A stretch of 64,000 nucleotides of DNA, taken from the NCBI RefSeq assembly GCF_002160515.1, contig NZ_NFKS01000011.1, positions 1 to 64,000 of the forward strand. Reading direction: 5' to 3'. The notes beneath the pieces were generated by a model, which saw only the letters and a program-made list of their open reading frames with translations, was not told the DNA's origin and made no database searches. A program made the translations under genes and the position numbers. Positions 1 to 9,437 of the stretch are shown in pieces; positions within the stretch are counted from its first letter, which is position 1, and each line of letters begins with the position of its first letter. The stretch is from Anaeromassilibacillus sp. An172 (GTDB lineage Bacteria > Bacillota > Clostridia > Oscillospirales > Acutalibacteraceae).

Positions 1-1568
1 CCTGTTGTTGTAGTAGGTGCTGCTTCTGCTCCCCAGAAGAGAGGATCTGCTGTAACAGCATTTGCATCGCTTGTTGGTGTATTTGTGTAGTTATAATACA
101 GGTTGTTGCTGTATGTCATCTTTGCTGTGCTGTTCTTACCGCTCCAGTTTTCTGACTTTTCAGCGCCTGAATTATAGATGATGTTGTTTCTAACAACTGC
201 TGTACCGGTCTGGTTTGCGCCGTTGTTTCTGTCAGCTACTCTGAGGAATGGAACTCCCTCTGCCATATAGAATACGTTGTTGTAGAACTCTGCCTTTGGT
301 GCATTGTCCGGAATGTCAAGAGCACAAGTGAGATCCTTATAGCTTATGTTGTATCTGAATACTGTATTGATTGCCTGTATACCGCAAACCATAACTGCAC
401 CGCCCTGGTTGTTATGGCTGTAGTTGTACTGGTAAACTGTTCCGTCGCCCCAGTCTGCATCCCATGCCTGAGCGTCTCCGTTGTAGCATGTGTCAAATAC
501 TTCGTTGTACTGGAACACTGCATCTTTACATTTCCATGGCCAGATACCTGCTGCTACTCGTCCGAAAGCTGTAGCGCTGTAGATGTCTGCGTTGATTTCC
601 TTTGCTACTCCATCAGCTACGTTGTATTCAACAAGAGGCTGATAGCAGTACATTGTTGTGATTGCGTCTCCGCCAACGCTTTCAATGTAGTTATTCTTGA
701 TTACTACATCTGTAGCGCCGTATTTCTGGCATACTGTGTCGTCGATTTCAGCTGCATTGAACTGGTTGTAGTATGCTGTGTATGCAAGGGCAATACCCCA
801 TCTGCTTACGTCTTTTACGTAGCAGTTCTGAATTGTTACGTCGTTATACTTTGGTATTCCTGTTGATGCTTCATCTTCAGGCATAAATACTGTAAAGTAA
901 ATACCGCCGTTGTTCATGTGCTTGTCATAAACATTACCTTTTACATCGTGGATGTAGAGGTCATCAAGAACGATATGGTCGATTGTACCTGCGTTCTGTG
1001 CTACAACTGCCACACCTGTTCTGTTCATCTTTGTTCTGAGGCTGTAGTCCTCGTTGAGGAAAGAAACATCATTTACGATTTCAAGACCGCTTATCTCGAT
1101 GTACTCTACATCGTAAAGCAAAATTGTTGAGGATACATATCCCTTGTAAACGTGCTGTGAGTTGTCAAGAGCCTTGCCGTAATCCTGATACCAGATTCCC
1201 TGGCCCTTTGCGTCAATTACTGGCTTTGCAGCTTTTTCATCGCCGTATGTTCCAACTATAATTGGATTTTCAGCAGAGCCGCTTCCCTTAAGATGGAGGT
1301 ACTGATAATCGAATACAGAACCTCTTTCAAGCAACACCTTGTCGCCTGGCTGCAATGTAATTTCATTGATTTTTGAAAGGCTGTAAAAAGGTGTATCCTC
1401 GCTTGTACCGTTATTTGTGTCCTTACCTGTCAATGTGCTGACATAGTATGTAGTTCCTACGTCGTTATTGTCTGTTTCGCCTTCTACAGCTGATACAGAA
1501 AACAAAGAAGAAAATGCTGTTAATACCAATGTCAGACAACAGATTATTGATACTAATTTTTTTGTCAT
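1..1568 (-). CDS. Secreted right-handed beta-helix protein, partial (3' end outside window)
   Basis: Open minus-strand frame starting at ATG 1568 and running off the window with no stop, about 522 codons. A GGAGG lies 11 bases before the start. The first ~28 residues form a signal peptide (MTKKLVSIICC then a hydrophobic stretch ending VSA). The body has the short Asn/Gly/Val turns typical of parallel beta-helix enzymes (polysaccharide lyase-like fold). It is a close paralogue of the gene just upstream at 1588-3990: long blocks match almost residue for residue at both DNA and protein level, so the pair arose by tandem duplication. The gap between them is 19 bases, so they are probably co-transcribed. 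Substrate unknown; a cell-surface or extracellular polysaccharide is an inference. Whether this copy also ends in a carbohydrate-binding domain cannot be seen. Confidence 0.85.
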   Translation of the reverse strand, partial: MTKKLVSIICCLTLVLTAFSSLFSVSAVEGETDNNDVGTTYYVSTLTGKDTNNGTSEDTPFYSLSKINEITLQPGDKVLLERGSVFDYQYLHLKGSGSAENPIIVGTYGDEKAAKPVIDAKGQGIWYQDYGKALDNSQHVYKGYVSSTILLYDVEYIEISGLEIVNDVSFLNEDYSLRTKMNRTGVAVVAQNAGTIDHIVLDDLYIHDVKGNVYDKHMNNGGIYFTVFMPEDEASTGIPKYNDVTIQNCYVKDVSRWGIALAYTAYYNQFNAAEIDDTVCQKYGATDVVIKNNYIESVGGDAITTMYCYQPLVEYNVADGVAKEINADIYSATAFGRVAAGIWPWKCKDAVFQYNEVFDTCYNGDAQAWDADWGDGTVYQYNYSHNNQGGAVMVCGIQAINTVFRYNISYKDLTCALDIPDNAPKAEFYNNVFYMAEGVPFLRVADRNNGANQTGTAVVRNNIIYNSGAEKSENWSGKNSTAKMTYSNNLYYNYTNTPTSDANAVTADPLFWGAEAAPTTTT

Positions 1569-1587
1569 GATTTCAGCACCCTCCCTA

Positions 1588-3990
1588 TTATTCTACTTCG
1601 TAGCCAAGTCTAATCTCAGCTGCGCTGGCAAATATAAGTCCTGCATTCTGTGACAAAGACTCTGTTGCAACAAGCTTTACAAATCTTGTATTTACAGTGT
1701 CAAACTCAGCATACTTAACAGTGCTGTCGCCTGCCCATGTATTGCTTCTTGTTTCTACCTTTGTCCAGCTGCCGTCTTCGCCTGTATCACTTACATATAT
1801 TTCATATTCTGTGATAATTCCGTTTGTTCCTCCGGCGCTGCGTGGTACATACTTGAGCATGGCTACATCCTGATTTGTTCCCATATCGATTGCAATCCAT
1901 CTCTCGTCCTCAGCGCAGCCGTTCCAGTTTGTATGCCACATTGTTGACAAGTTATTGTCAAGTGCCAAGTTGCCGCCGCCTTCTGTAGTATTATTTGGCT
2001 GGTAGCTTCCTACTGTAGCCGTCATTCCCTCTGGTGAGTACTCTGTGTATACTTTTTCAATACCAAGCTTGTACTCCTTAACGGAATCATTATATGTTGC
2101 CTTCAATACCATTGTATCTGTAAGCACGCCTTCGGTAACCTCTGTACCGTCCTCGTTGTATACCTTTACAGTTGTTCTTTCATCATAGATGAGGTTTGAA
2201 AGCAATGTTTCAACTGTTGTTCCCTTTGCAATTCCGTTAATCCATGTGTCGGTAACTTCATATACATTTGAGAATACGCCTTCAACCATTGTATCTTCTA
2301 CACTTGACTCGTATACGCCGATATCAGGTACAAGACCTACTTTGTTTCCAAAGAAGTCATATCCTGTGCTTCCTGATACATAAACACCGGCATTGATTGC
2401 AGGTGAGCCGTCCTGAAGCTTAAATCCGTCAAAAGCAGTTCTGTCGTGTACAACACCAGTTGTAGATGTTGGTGCAGACTCTGCATTTACAAACATAGGA
2501 TCGCCTGTTACTGCATTTTCATCATCAGCAGGTATTTCATTGTAGTTGTAATACAGGTTATGGTCATAAGTAACTGTGCAGTTATTGCTCCAGTCTTCTG
2601 TCTTTGTTTCGCCTGCATTATAGATAATGTTATTTGTAAGAACTGCTACACCGCCTGAGGAACGCTCTCTGATAAATGGAACTCCTTCTGCCATGTAGAA
2701 TACGTTGTTGTAGAAATCCGCTCTCGGGTTACCCGGCAGATCCAAAGCACCTATAAGATCCTTATAACTGATATTGTATCTGAATATTGTGTTAACTGCC
2801 TGTACGCCGCAGATCATTACACAGCCGCCCTCGTTGTTATGGCTGTAGTTATACTGATAGATTGCGCCATCGCCCCAGTCTGCATCCCATGCCTGACCGT
2901 CGCCGTTATAGTGGGTGTCGAATACTTCGTTGTACTGGAACACGGCGTCCTTGCATTTCCACGGCCATACAGCAGCTGCTACTCGTCCGAAGCTTGTAGC
3001 ATTATAGATTTCCTCATTGATTTCCTTTGCAGCTCCGTCGGAAACATTGTACTCAACAACAGGTCTGAAGCAGTACATTGTTGTGATAGAGTCGCCGCCT
3101 ACGTCCTTAATGTAATTGTTTCTGATAATTACATTTGTAGCTCCGTATTTCTGGCAGATATCGTCAGGAATTTCTGCTGCATTAAACTGAGCATGATAAG
3201 CTGTATAAGCAAGAGCGATACCCCATCTGCTTACATTCTCAACAGTACAGTTCTTGATAATTACATCGTCGTACTTTGCAATTCCTGTTTCTGCTTCATT
3301 TTCAGGCATAAATGCTGTGAAGTAAATACCGCCGTTGTTCATGTGCTTGTCGTAAACATTACCCTTTACATCGTGGATATAAAGGTCATCAAGAACAATA
3401 TGGTCGATTGTACCGGCATTCTGTGCTACAACTGCCACACCTGTTCTGTTCATCTTCTCTCTGAGGCTGTAGTCCTCATTTTCGAAGCTTACATTGTTTA
3501 CAATCTCAAGACCGCTAATCTCGATGTACTCTACATCGTAGAGCAGGATTGTTGATGAAACATATCCTTTGTTTACATGCTGTGCATTGTCAAGGGTTAT
3601 ACCGTAATCCTGATACCAGATGCCCTGGCCCTTTGCATCGATTACAGGCTTAGCAGCAGCCTCGTCGCCGTATGTTCCAATAATAATTGGATTTTCAGCG
3701 GAGCCGCTTCCCTTGATATGGAGATACTGATAATTAAATACAGAACCCCTTTCAAGCAATACCTTATCGCCCGGCTGCAATGTGATATCGTTAATCTTCA
3801 TAACTGATTCCCATGCAGTGTCAGGTGATGTTCCGTCTGCGTTGTTATCGCCGTTCAATGAGCTGATATAGTAAGTTGTTCCTACATCTGCCGTTGTGTC
3901 AACTTCATCAGCTGATGCATTTCCGAGTCCAAAAGTGAACAACCCTGAAATCATGCTAATACTGAGCAGCATAACCAGCAAGCGTTTCAT
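1588..3990 (-). CDS. Secreted right-handed beta-helix protein with C-terminal F5/8 type C (discoidin-like) domain
   Basis: About 800 residues. Residues 1-30 are a signal peptide (MKRLLVMLLSISMISG, cleavage near ASA). Roughly 35-550 is a parallel beta-helix region shared with the next gene. Roughly 565-650 is an Ig-like module of the kind found in clostridial extracellular enzymes (GIAKGTTVETLL). Roughly 650-795 is an F5/8 type C domain, with WIAIDMG and TRFVKLVATE as its typical strands; such domains usually bind sugars. The start at 3990 is chosen because AAGGAGG lies 7 bases upstream and it gives a normal signal peptide; an in-frame ATG at 4020 also has a good AGGAGG and would add ten basic residues. 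Likely a polysaccharide-acting enzyme at the surface, but no catalytic residue can be assigned. Confidence 0.85.
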   Translation of the reverse strand: MKRLLVMLLSISMISGLFTFGLGNASADEVDTTADVGTTYYISSLNGDNNADGTSPDTAWESVMKINDITLQPGDKVLLERGSVFNYQYLHIKGSGSAENPIIIGTYGDEAAAKPVIDAKGQGIWYQDYGITLDNAQHVNKGYVSSTILLYDVEYIEISGLEIVNNVSFENEDYSLREKMNRTGVAVVAQNAGTIDHIVLDDLYIHDVKGNVYDKHMNNGGIYFTAFMPENEAETGIAKYDDVIIKNCTVENVSRWGIALAYTAYHAQFNAAEIPDDICQKYGATNVIIRNNYIKDVGGDSITTMYCFRPVVEYNVSDGAAKEINEEIYNATSFGRVAAAVWPWKCKDAVFQYNEVFDTHYNGDGQAWDADWGDGAIYQYNYSHNNEGGCVMICGVQAVNTIFRYNISYKDLIGALDLPGNPRADFYNNVFYMAEGVPFIRERSSGGVAVLTNNIIYNAGETKTEDWSNNCTVTYDHNLYYNYNEIPADDENAVTGDPMFVNAESAPTSTTGVVHDRTAFDGFKLQDGSPAINAGVYVSGSTGYDFFGNKVGLVPDIGVYESSVEDTMVEGVFSNVYEVTDTWINGIAKGTTVETLLSNLIYDERTTVKVYNEDGTEVTEGVLTDTMVLKATYNDSVKEYKLGIEKVYTEYSPEGMTATVGSYQPNNTTEGGGNLALDNNLSTMWHTNWNGCAEDERWIAIDMGTNQDVAMLKYVPRSAGGTNGIITEYEIYVSDTGEDGSWTKVETRSNTWAGDSTVKYAEFDTVNTRFVKLVATESLSQNAGLIFASAAEIRLGYEVE

Positions 3991-4042
3991 TGTTTTTCCT
4001 CCTTTTCTGGTTTTGGTCATGTTTTTAACCTCCTTCTTAGAT

Positions 4043-5098
4043 TTAATTTATATTTTCAAGAGTGAAACTATAAATGTCTTCATAATTGCAATCGACCTGC
4101 AAGCTTTCCGCTTTTTCTTCTACAACCTGGTCGTAATGTTCTTCACGGAGGATTTTTTCAATGTTTACTTTTACATCTTCAAAGGGTTTATAGTCATGCT
4201 CTGTTTTTGAAAGACACTGAACTAAAAACAGATATCCGTTTTGGTCAATTACAGCACTTTTCTCTCCTGCATCAAGGTCATATCCGATTTCCATAACATC
4301 ACCTATGGTTTTGGACATGTAGTCAGCCTCGTCGGAGAGTATCTCCTCTTCTCCGTAATATTCTTTTAATTCCGGATATGAGTCTATATAATCTCCGATA
4401 TTTGTATCGGCTTCTGAGTAAAGACTCATCATCTGGGAATATATCTCATTTTTCTCTTCGTCGGTAAGATAGCCGTCATATGGAACCCTTACATACTGAA
4501 TTGTAAAGTCGTCATACATATAAAACATTGTGTCTTTGTTTTCTTCATAGTAGGCTTTGCTTTCCTCTTCGGTAACCTCCATACCTGGATTTGTCAAATC
4601 CTCACAGTAGGCCTTCTGAAGACTGTCCATTTCATATTCCAAATATACGTTATAGCTGAATGATGACAGACCGTAAACAACCTCGCCGTTTTCAATGGCC
4701 TCTGAGCGGCTTTGATTTTCCTGTTCCATTCTTTTATATATTTCATCATAAGAAGCAGAATCTATATAACCATACTCCATTGCCAATTCATACACTGCAT
4801 GAACCTGCTTTAACTCTTCAATAACCCTGTCGGCAAGAACCTCATAAGGAAGCTCTCCGTTTTGCTCGGTTTTCCAAAAGGATTCATCAATATTTACATT
4901 GCTTCCCTTAGTAATTTCATTGGCAACATCCAGCTTTATACTATTCATAGTATTTAAAAATTCTTCATCTGTAATTTTTTCACTTCCTATTGAAAGTTCA
5001 AGCTTTTTGCTGCATCCGGTAAAAATCAATGCCGAGACAACTAAAAGTGCCGTCAGGCCAACTAATAATCTCGCTCTATTTCTTTTTTTTATAATCAT
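4043..5098 (-). CDS. SurA/PrsA-like peptidyl-prolyl isomerase lipoprotein
   Basis: About 351 residues. The N-terminus has a basic stretch, a hydrophobic segment and a lipobox ending FTGC, so the mature protein should be a membrane-anchored lipoprotein. It continues with a helical SurA-N-like chaperone region (IGSEKITDEEFL...) and a parvulin-type region near residues 190-310 (FTIQYVRVPYDG, then GEKSAVIDQNGYLFLVQ). The family helps exported proteins fold outside the membrane. It lies 22 bases upstream of the first beta-helix start candidate and probably heads the same operon, so it may assist folding of those proteins; this is inference. ATG 5098 is preferred to GTG 5107 because AAAGGTG is then correctly spaced. 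Confidence 0.75.
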   Translation of the reverse strand: MIIKKRNRARLLVGLTALLVVSALIFTGCSKKLELSIGSEKITDEEFLNTMNSIKLDVANEITKGSNVNIDESFWKTEQNGELPYEVLADRVIEELKQVHAVYELAMEYGYIDSASYDEIYKRMEQENQSRSEAIENGEVVYGLSSFSYNVYLEYEMDSLQKAYCEDLTNPGMEVTEEESKAYYEENKDTMFYMYDDFTIQYVRVPYDGYLTDEEKNEIYSQMMSLYSEADTNIGDYIDSYPELKEYYGEEEILSDEADYMSKTIGDVMEIGYDLDAGEKSAVIDQNGYLFLVQCLSKTEHDYKPFEDVKVNIEKILREEHYDQVVEEKAESLQVDCNYEDIYSFTLENIN

Positions 5099-5304
5099 AA
5101 CAAACACCTTTGTTTTTCAAAATATTCATTAAAAATTATTATACGTCCAGCATTAAATAGCTATTCCTAAACAATACTAACACAAAATACAACATAAAAC
5201 AATACAATAATAGTTACAAAAACCATGAGCTATTTTTAACCATACTTCCCAAAACAAAAAAGAATAAAATATACATTTTAGAAATGACATGTAATTTAAA
5301 GCAA

Positions 5305-5340
5305 AAAAGAAAAAACCTCAAGATGTTTCCTGAAGTTTTT
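5305..5340 (-). terminator. Rho-independent terminator after the flippase gene
   Basis: A 12-bp stem (arms 5311-5322 and 5329-5340, two G-U pairs) with a 6-base loop, followed on the minus strand by a T-rich tract. It lies about 60 bases past the flippase stop. The rest of 5099-5398 is AT-rich with nothing else recognised. Confidence 0.7.
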
Positions 5341-5398
5341 TCCTTTTTTTGTAGATTTACAATTTTTATTTATATAGCTGAAATAATGTTTATATCTT

Positions 5399-7051
5399 TC
5401 AGTTTTTCTTTTTCTTTAAATGGAACTTTATCAATATTTTGTCAACTCCATCGCCGAAAACATCCTGCAAGCATCCGATTTTATAGCAAAGGAACAAATA
5501 AACCGCTGCGCCTACTGTACCGTATACCGCCAAGGAAACAATCAGCATGAAGTATCCGTTGCTTGTTCCCGGAAGAACAAATCCCAAAAGCCATACAACG
5601 GCAATCATAGCAACAAGAGGTATCGCCATTCTGAGAAGAAGTCTGTATATTGAAGTATAGCGGAACTTCATTGTGTGTTTCAGGTTTCTGAACATAATAT
5701 ACAATGAGATTGAATATCCGATTATACTTGCAACAGAAGCTCCAAGGTATGGTTCCCATCCAAGGAAGCTGAACAGATACATAAAAGGCAAGTCAAGCGC
5801 TGCGTTGATTAAAAGTCCTATAACAGTTGTTACACACACAAGCTTTGCCCTGTTGATACTCTGAAGAGCCATACTTGCAACCATTGTAATACTGCTTATA
5901 ACATTTATAATAACCTGCAAGGCAAGAATTGGACCGCCGTATGCGCTCTCACCATAGAATGCATAATAAACTTCATGAGAAAGCATCATTATACCTATTG
6001 CACACGGAACAGTAACTATAATAACCGTATTTATGGCATGGTTAAACTTTTTGTTTACCTCTCTTTTTCTCTTCTTAACGTAGCTGCTTACTATATAAGG
6101 AACAACGCTGGAGGAAAGTCCTATAGCCAAGGAATTGATTATCATACAAATTTTAGGTGCCCATGTAGCCTTTACACTGGCGATAATCTGGCTTTCTGCT
6201 CCCGGGAAATGAAGCTGCTCAAGTCCCATCATAACCAGCTTCATATCTGTAAGATCATAAAGGTTGCTGGCAATAGATACTATTATAATAGGAATACAGC
6301 ACTTTAATATCTTTTTAAGTATTGTCTTTGTGCTGACATTTCTGTTATCCAGAGGGCCGTCGGCAGTGTCAAAAACTTCTCTGTTTTTGCTTATCTTTCT
6401 TGAAAGATACCAAAGAGCTGCCGCTCCTCCGAACAGTGCTCCCGACAAAGCCGCTGCAACACCGAGAGTTATGTTCATTCCCAATACATTTATAACAAGG
6501 TATGAACCCACAAGAACCACGAATATTCTTACAAACTGCTCAATAACCTGGCTGTATGAGGATATAGAGATAAACTCATGTCCCTGGAGATAACCTCTCT
6601 TCATACTCAAGAACGGAATTACCAAAAGACAGAAGGAAACAGTCCTTATGGCAATAGCCATATCTGAGCCGGAAACTCCGCCGCCTGAATCGGTCATGAA
6701 AAATCTTCCTATGGATTCGGCAAATATAAACATTATTAAAAACGCAAACACCGAAAACAGGAAAACCGCCTTTGTGGCAACTCGGTTAGTCTTTTCTTTA
6801 GCCTTGAACATTCTCAGAGAGTTGTACTCGCTGATTATAATACTTACTGCCACCGGTATACCCGAGGTGGAAATGTTTAGAAAAAGGTTATATACGTTGT
6901 AGGCACAGGAGTAGATAACTCCTCCTTCTTCACCGATTATCGCATAAAAAGGTATGCTGTAAAGCGCACCCATAACCTTGGTAATTATAATAGCCAAATA
7001 TGCAATCATTGTACCTTGCACGAAGGTATCCTTTTTAATCTTTTTACTCAT
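5399..7051 (-). CDS. Polysaccharide/lipid II flippase family protein (YtgP/SpoVB-like, MOP superfamily)
   Basis: 550 residues with about 14 hydrophobic segments, the normal size and topology of the MviN/MATE-like exporters. The N-terminal block (FVQGTMIAYLAIIITKVMGA, then YSIPFYAIIGEEGG) is characteristic of the YtgP/SpoVB branch. Members move lipid-linked cell-wall precursors across the membrane (YtgP as a MurJ-type flippase; SpoVB for spore cortex). Which of these roles applies cannot be decided from sequence. It is monocistronic, closed by its own terminator, with a moderate GGGAA ribosome-binding site before ATG 7051. Confidence 0.85.
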   Translation of the reverse strand: MSKKIKKDTFVQGTMIAYLAIIITKVMGALYSIPFYAIIGEEGGVIYSCAYNVYNLFLNISTSGIPVAVSIIISEYNSLRMFKAKEKTNRVATKAVFLFSVFAFLIMFIFAESIGRFFMTDSGGGVSGSDMAIAIRTVSFCLLVIPFLSMKRGYLQGHEFISISSYSQVIEQFVRIFVVLVGSYLVINVLGMNITLGVAAALSGALFGGAAALWYLSRKISKNREVFDTADGPLDNRNVSTKTILKKILKCCIPIIIVSIASNLYDLTDMKLVMMGLEQLHFPGAESQIIASVKATWAPKICMIINSLAIGLSSSVVPYIVSSYVKKRKREVNKKFNHAINTVIIVTVPCAIGIMMLSHEVYYAFYGESAYGGPILALQVIINVISSITMVASMALQSINRAKLVCVTTVIGLLINAALDLPFMYLFSFLGWEPYLGASVASIIGYSISLYIMFRNLKHTMKFRYTSIYRLLLRMAIPLVAMIAVVWLLGFVLPGTSNGYFMLIVSLAVYGTVGAAVYLFLCYKIGCLQDVFGDGVDKILIKFHLKKKKN

Positions 7052-7111
7052 TGCATTCCCTTTTCTTCCGATTTATTTACAGTATTGTTTTTTGTAGTTT
7101 TTGGCGTAATA

Positions 7112-7582
7112 TTACTGCCAGCCTTTGCAGACGTCAATCCACTTGTCCGTTTCAGAAAACTTTTCAAGTTCATCGCAGGAAAGCTCTATTGCACTGTTGC
7201 TGCTTCCGCATGCAGGAAATACGGTATCGAATCTTTTTAATGATACATCAAGGTAGATTTCAACTCCCGGATTTACCGCAAATGGGGAAACTCCGCCGAC
7301 TCTATGGCCTGTTTTCTCCTCAACCTCATCAAAGCTGAGCATCTTTGCCTTTGTATGAAACTGAGCCTTGTATTTGCTGTTATCAATCTTTGTATCCCCT
7401 GCCGCTACAATTAAAACACACTTTCCGTTTACATCGAAAGAAAGAGTCTTTGCAATTCTTGCAGGTTCACAGCCTACTGCAACTGCGGCTAATTCTACAG
7501 TTGCGCTTGAAGAATCAAACTCCAATATTCTGTTGTCAGCGTCATATTTCTTTAAATATTCTCTGACCTTTTCTATGGACAT
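7112..7582 (-). CDS. YbaK/EbsC-family aminoacyl-tRNA deacylase
   Basis: 156 residues, the family's usual length. The fold signature is clear: a FDSSSATVELAA segment, ARIAKTLSFDVNGK with the conserved Lys of the deacylase pocket, and GGVSPFAV with the GxxxP loop. The family hydrolyses mischarged tRNAs (Cys-tRNA-Pro or related) in the cytoplasm. The ORF is open 66 codons further upstream, but that part is low-complexity; ATG 7582 has AAGGAAGTG at good spacing and begins exactly at the conserved domain. Confidence 0.85.
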   Translation of the reverse strand: MSIEKVREYLKKYDADNRILEFDSSSATVELAAVAVGCEPARIAKTLSFDVNGKCVLIVAAGDTKIDNSKYKAQFHTKAKMLSFDEVEEKTGHRVGGVSPFAVNPGVEIYLDVSLKRFDTVFPACGSSNSAIELSCDELEKFSETDKWIDVCKGWQ

Positions 7583-7881
7583 CGGTATCACTTCCTTACA
7601 TAAATATAAAAATCTTTGATTAGAAATTATACCATATTCAGGAGAATTATTCAACACCGATTGATTTATGTAAGGATTGTTCTCAAAATCACAGCAAAAT
7701 TCAATACAGATAGTATTCTTAAAAAACAGACAAAAATAGTATCTATACCTTAAAAACAGCAATCTATTTTTAAAACACATATTTTACTTATAATTCTTTT
7801 ATAAGCTATTGTACCAAAAGTAACTAGAGCAATAATTTTTTTCAAAAAACAAACTAAAAACAATCAGAAAAAATCCACGTA
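7583..7881. other. Gene-free AT-rich spacer
   Basis: About 300 bases between the YbaK-type gene and the dockerin gene. Strongly AT-rich. I see no convincing terminator, RNA or conserved reading frame. Confidence 0.5.
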
Positions 7882-8766
7882 TTACGCTGTACCTGCTATA
7901 ACATTCTGAATATAAGTTACATCCGCAATATCAGTTACTCCGTCGTTATTTACATCTGTTACAGACATGTTATAGGATGAGTCGTCCTTGGATATCAGAT
8001 TGGCTATATACTCCTGAAGAATTGTGACATCCGACACGGAAACAACTCCGTCCAAGTTGAAGTCATAGTCAATCTTTTCCTCCTGGGGAACTCCGACCTT
8101 TAACACCACATATAATTCTGCCTTTGGCGCAGCAGGAATTATGGTTGAGATTACATTTGAGTTTATTCTGTTTCCATCAACATAGCCCTGACTTGAAGAA
8201 TGCCACAAAACATCGGAAGAACCATCTCCCCAATAAATTCCAATATGGTTATAGTTGCTCAGTGCATACTCTGAACCCTCAAACATCCATATTAAATCGC
8301 CCTTTTCAAGATAACCGGAACTGAGCATCTCTTCTTTTGTTGAAAAATATTTTCTTGAGATATTATTGTTATTATAAAATGAAACCCATCCGCTCATTGC
8401 CGGAATCATTGAAGAGTTTCCACCGCTCATATCTGTAGCTGTTGATAAAACATGCCACACAAAGCCTGTACAGTTCATAGAAGCTACACCGTAATAGTCA
8501 AGTGAGCCGTTAGCGCCTTCGCAGTCGCCGTTGGGGTTTCTGTGATCTCCCGACTTATACGGAGTACCCAGATAATAGTTGTCATCTTCATGGGAATAAA
8601 GCCAGTCCATATAGACTTCCGGGTCCATTCCTATAACTTCCGCCAAGGTATTCCCCTGCACCTCCGCCGGTACAGCTCCTGCATTTGTGGATGCAAAACA
8701 CATCATGCCTGAAAGCATAGCCATGCACAACAAATAGGACACTAATTTTTTTGTTCTGTTTTTCAC
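7882..8766 (-). CDS. Secreted NlpC/P60-like cysteine peptidase with C-terminal type I dockerin
   Basis: 294 residues from GTG 8766 (GAGGAGAGG upstream). Residues ~1-32 are a signal peptide. Residues ~40-225 are a cysteine-peptidase-like domain: NCTGFVWHVL carries the candidate nucleophile Cys and SNYNHIGIYWGD the candidate His. The C-terminal 60 residues are a type I dockerin with two calcium-binding repeats (DFNLDGVVSVSDV and DVNNDGVTDIADV). Dockerins dock enzymes onto cohesin scaffolds, so this protein should be part of a cellulosome-like assembly or be captured at the surface. A peptidase in such a complex is unusual; the peptidase family call is from motif spacing only. The longer reading frame upstream runs through tRNA-Leu and is not used. 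Confidence 0.8.
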   Translation of the reverse strand: MKNRTKKLVSYLLCMAMLSGMMCFASTNAGAVPAEVQGNTLAEVIGMDPEVYMDWLYSHEDDNYYLGTPYKSGDHRNPNGDCEGANGSLDYYGVASMNCTGFVWHVLSTATDMSGGNSSMIPAMSGWVSFYNNNNISRKYFSTKEEMLSSGYLEKGDLIWMFEGSEYALSNYNHIGIYWGDGSSDVLWHSSSQGYVDGNRINSNVISTIIPAAPKAELYVVLKVGVPQEEKIDYDFNLDGVVSVSDVTILQEYIANLISKDDSSYNMSVTDVNNDGVTDIADVTYIQNVIAGTA

Positions 8767-8890
8767 GATTAACCGCCTCTCCTCTTTAAAAAATATAATA
8801 ATTAAAAATCGGCAAAACATATCTGCCGCAAAAGCCGAATATAAAAGAAAAAATCCCAAAAAGACTATACATCTTTTTGGGATTTTATAC

Positions 8891-8974
8891 TGGTGCGAGT
8901 GACGAGACTTGAACTCGTACGTCATGGACACACGCCCCTCAAACGTGCCTGTCTGCCTATTCCAGCACACTCGC
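8891..8974 (-). tRNA. tRNA-Leu (anticodon GAG)
   Basis: 84 bases including an encoded CCA. Acceptor arms GCGAGTG/CACTCGC pair fully, the T arm carries GTTCAAGTC, and there is a long variable arm as expected for tRNA-Leu. Anticodon loop TTGAGGG gives GAG. A consensus promoter lies upstream at 9014-9042. Confidence 0.95.
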
Positions 8975-9013
8975 ATTTATTTAATTTTGAGCCTTGCGAA
9001 CTCAACGATTGGT

Positions 9014-9042
9014 ATTATACCACCAAAAAAAGTGTTTGTCAA
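9014..9042 (-). promoter_or_regulatory. Sigma-A promoter for tRNA-Leu
   Basis: On the minus strand TTGACA (9042-9037), a 17-base spacer and TATAAT (9019-9014): a full consensus match about 40 bases upstream of the tRNA. Confidence 0.85.
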
Positions 9043-9114
9043 TAGTTTTTTAAAATATTTACAGGGCATTTCCAAACTCGGAAACAAAACTGCTTATTAA
9101 ACCTTAAAAACTAT

Positions 9115-9141
9115 GATGATTGATGATGATTGATGATGAGT
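9115..9141. repeat. Short GATGAT-type tandem repeat
   Basis: Repeated GATGATT units in the 8975-9437 gene-free interval. Apart from this and the two promoters, that interval is AT-rich with nothing else recognised. Confidence 0.6.
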
Positions 9142-9368
9142 GTCATAAGACATATGAGTTATTGCCTTTAAAGTTTTTCAAAAAGAGATTGTTAGGTTTC
9201 CGGGTTTGAAAACACCCTGTAAAATTTCAAGGAATATCATGTCTTTACGTTATTCCGTGTTTTTTCATAATATAACACAAAAGAAATACTTTTTCAATAT
9301 GTGCGGTTTTCTGTGCCTTAATTTTTTCTTATTTGTGAAAAAAAACGCACATATAACTGAGTAATTCA

Positions 9369-9397
9369 TTGACAATATCACTGAATTTTTATATAAT
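9369..9397 (+). promoter_or_regulatory. Sigma-A promoter for the HTH gene at 9438
   Basis: TTGACA at 9369-9374, 17-base spacer, TATAAT at 9392-9397. It lies about 40 bases before the start codon. Confidence 0.85.
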
Positions 9398-9437
9398 ATA
9401 TTCCTAAATGTTTAAAAACAAGAAGGGGTAGATAATT

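Noticed and set aside
414-866. Plus-strand open frames at 414-866, 918-1130 and 2839-3555
   Set aside because: They lie opposite the two beta-helix genes, repeat each other because those genes are paralogues, and have no ribosome-binding site or plausible protein composition.
8767-8976. Longer N-terminus of the dockerin protein reading through tRNA-Leu
   Set aside because: The extension would translate the tRNA gene; GTG 8766 has a good ribosome-binding site and starts directly at the signal peptide.
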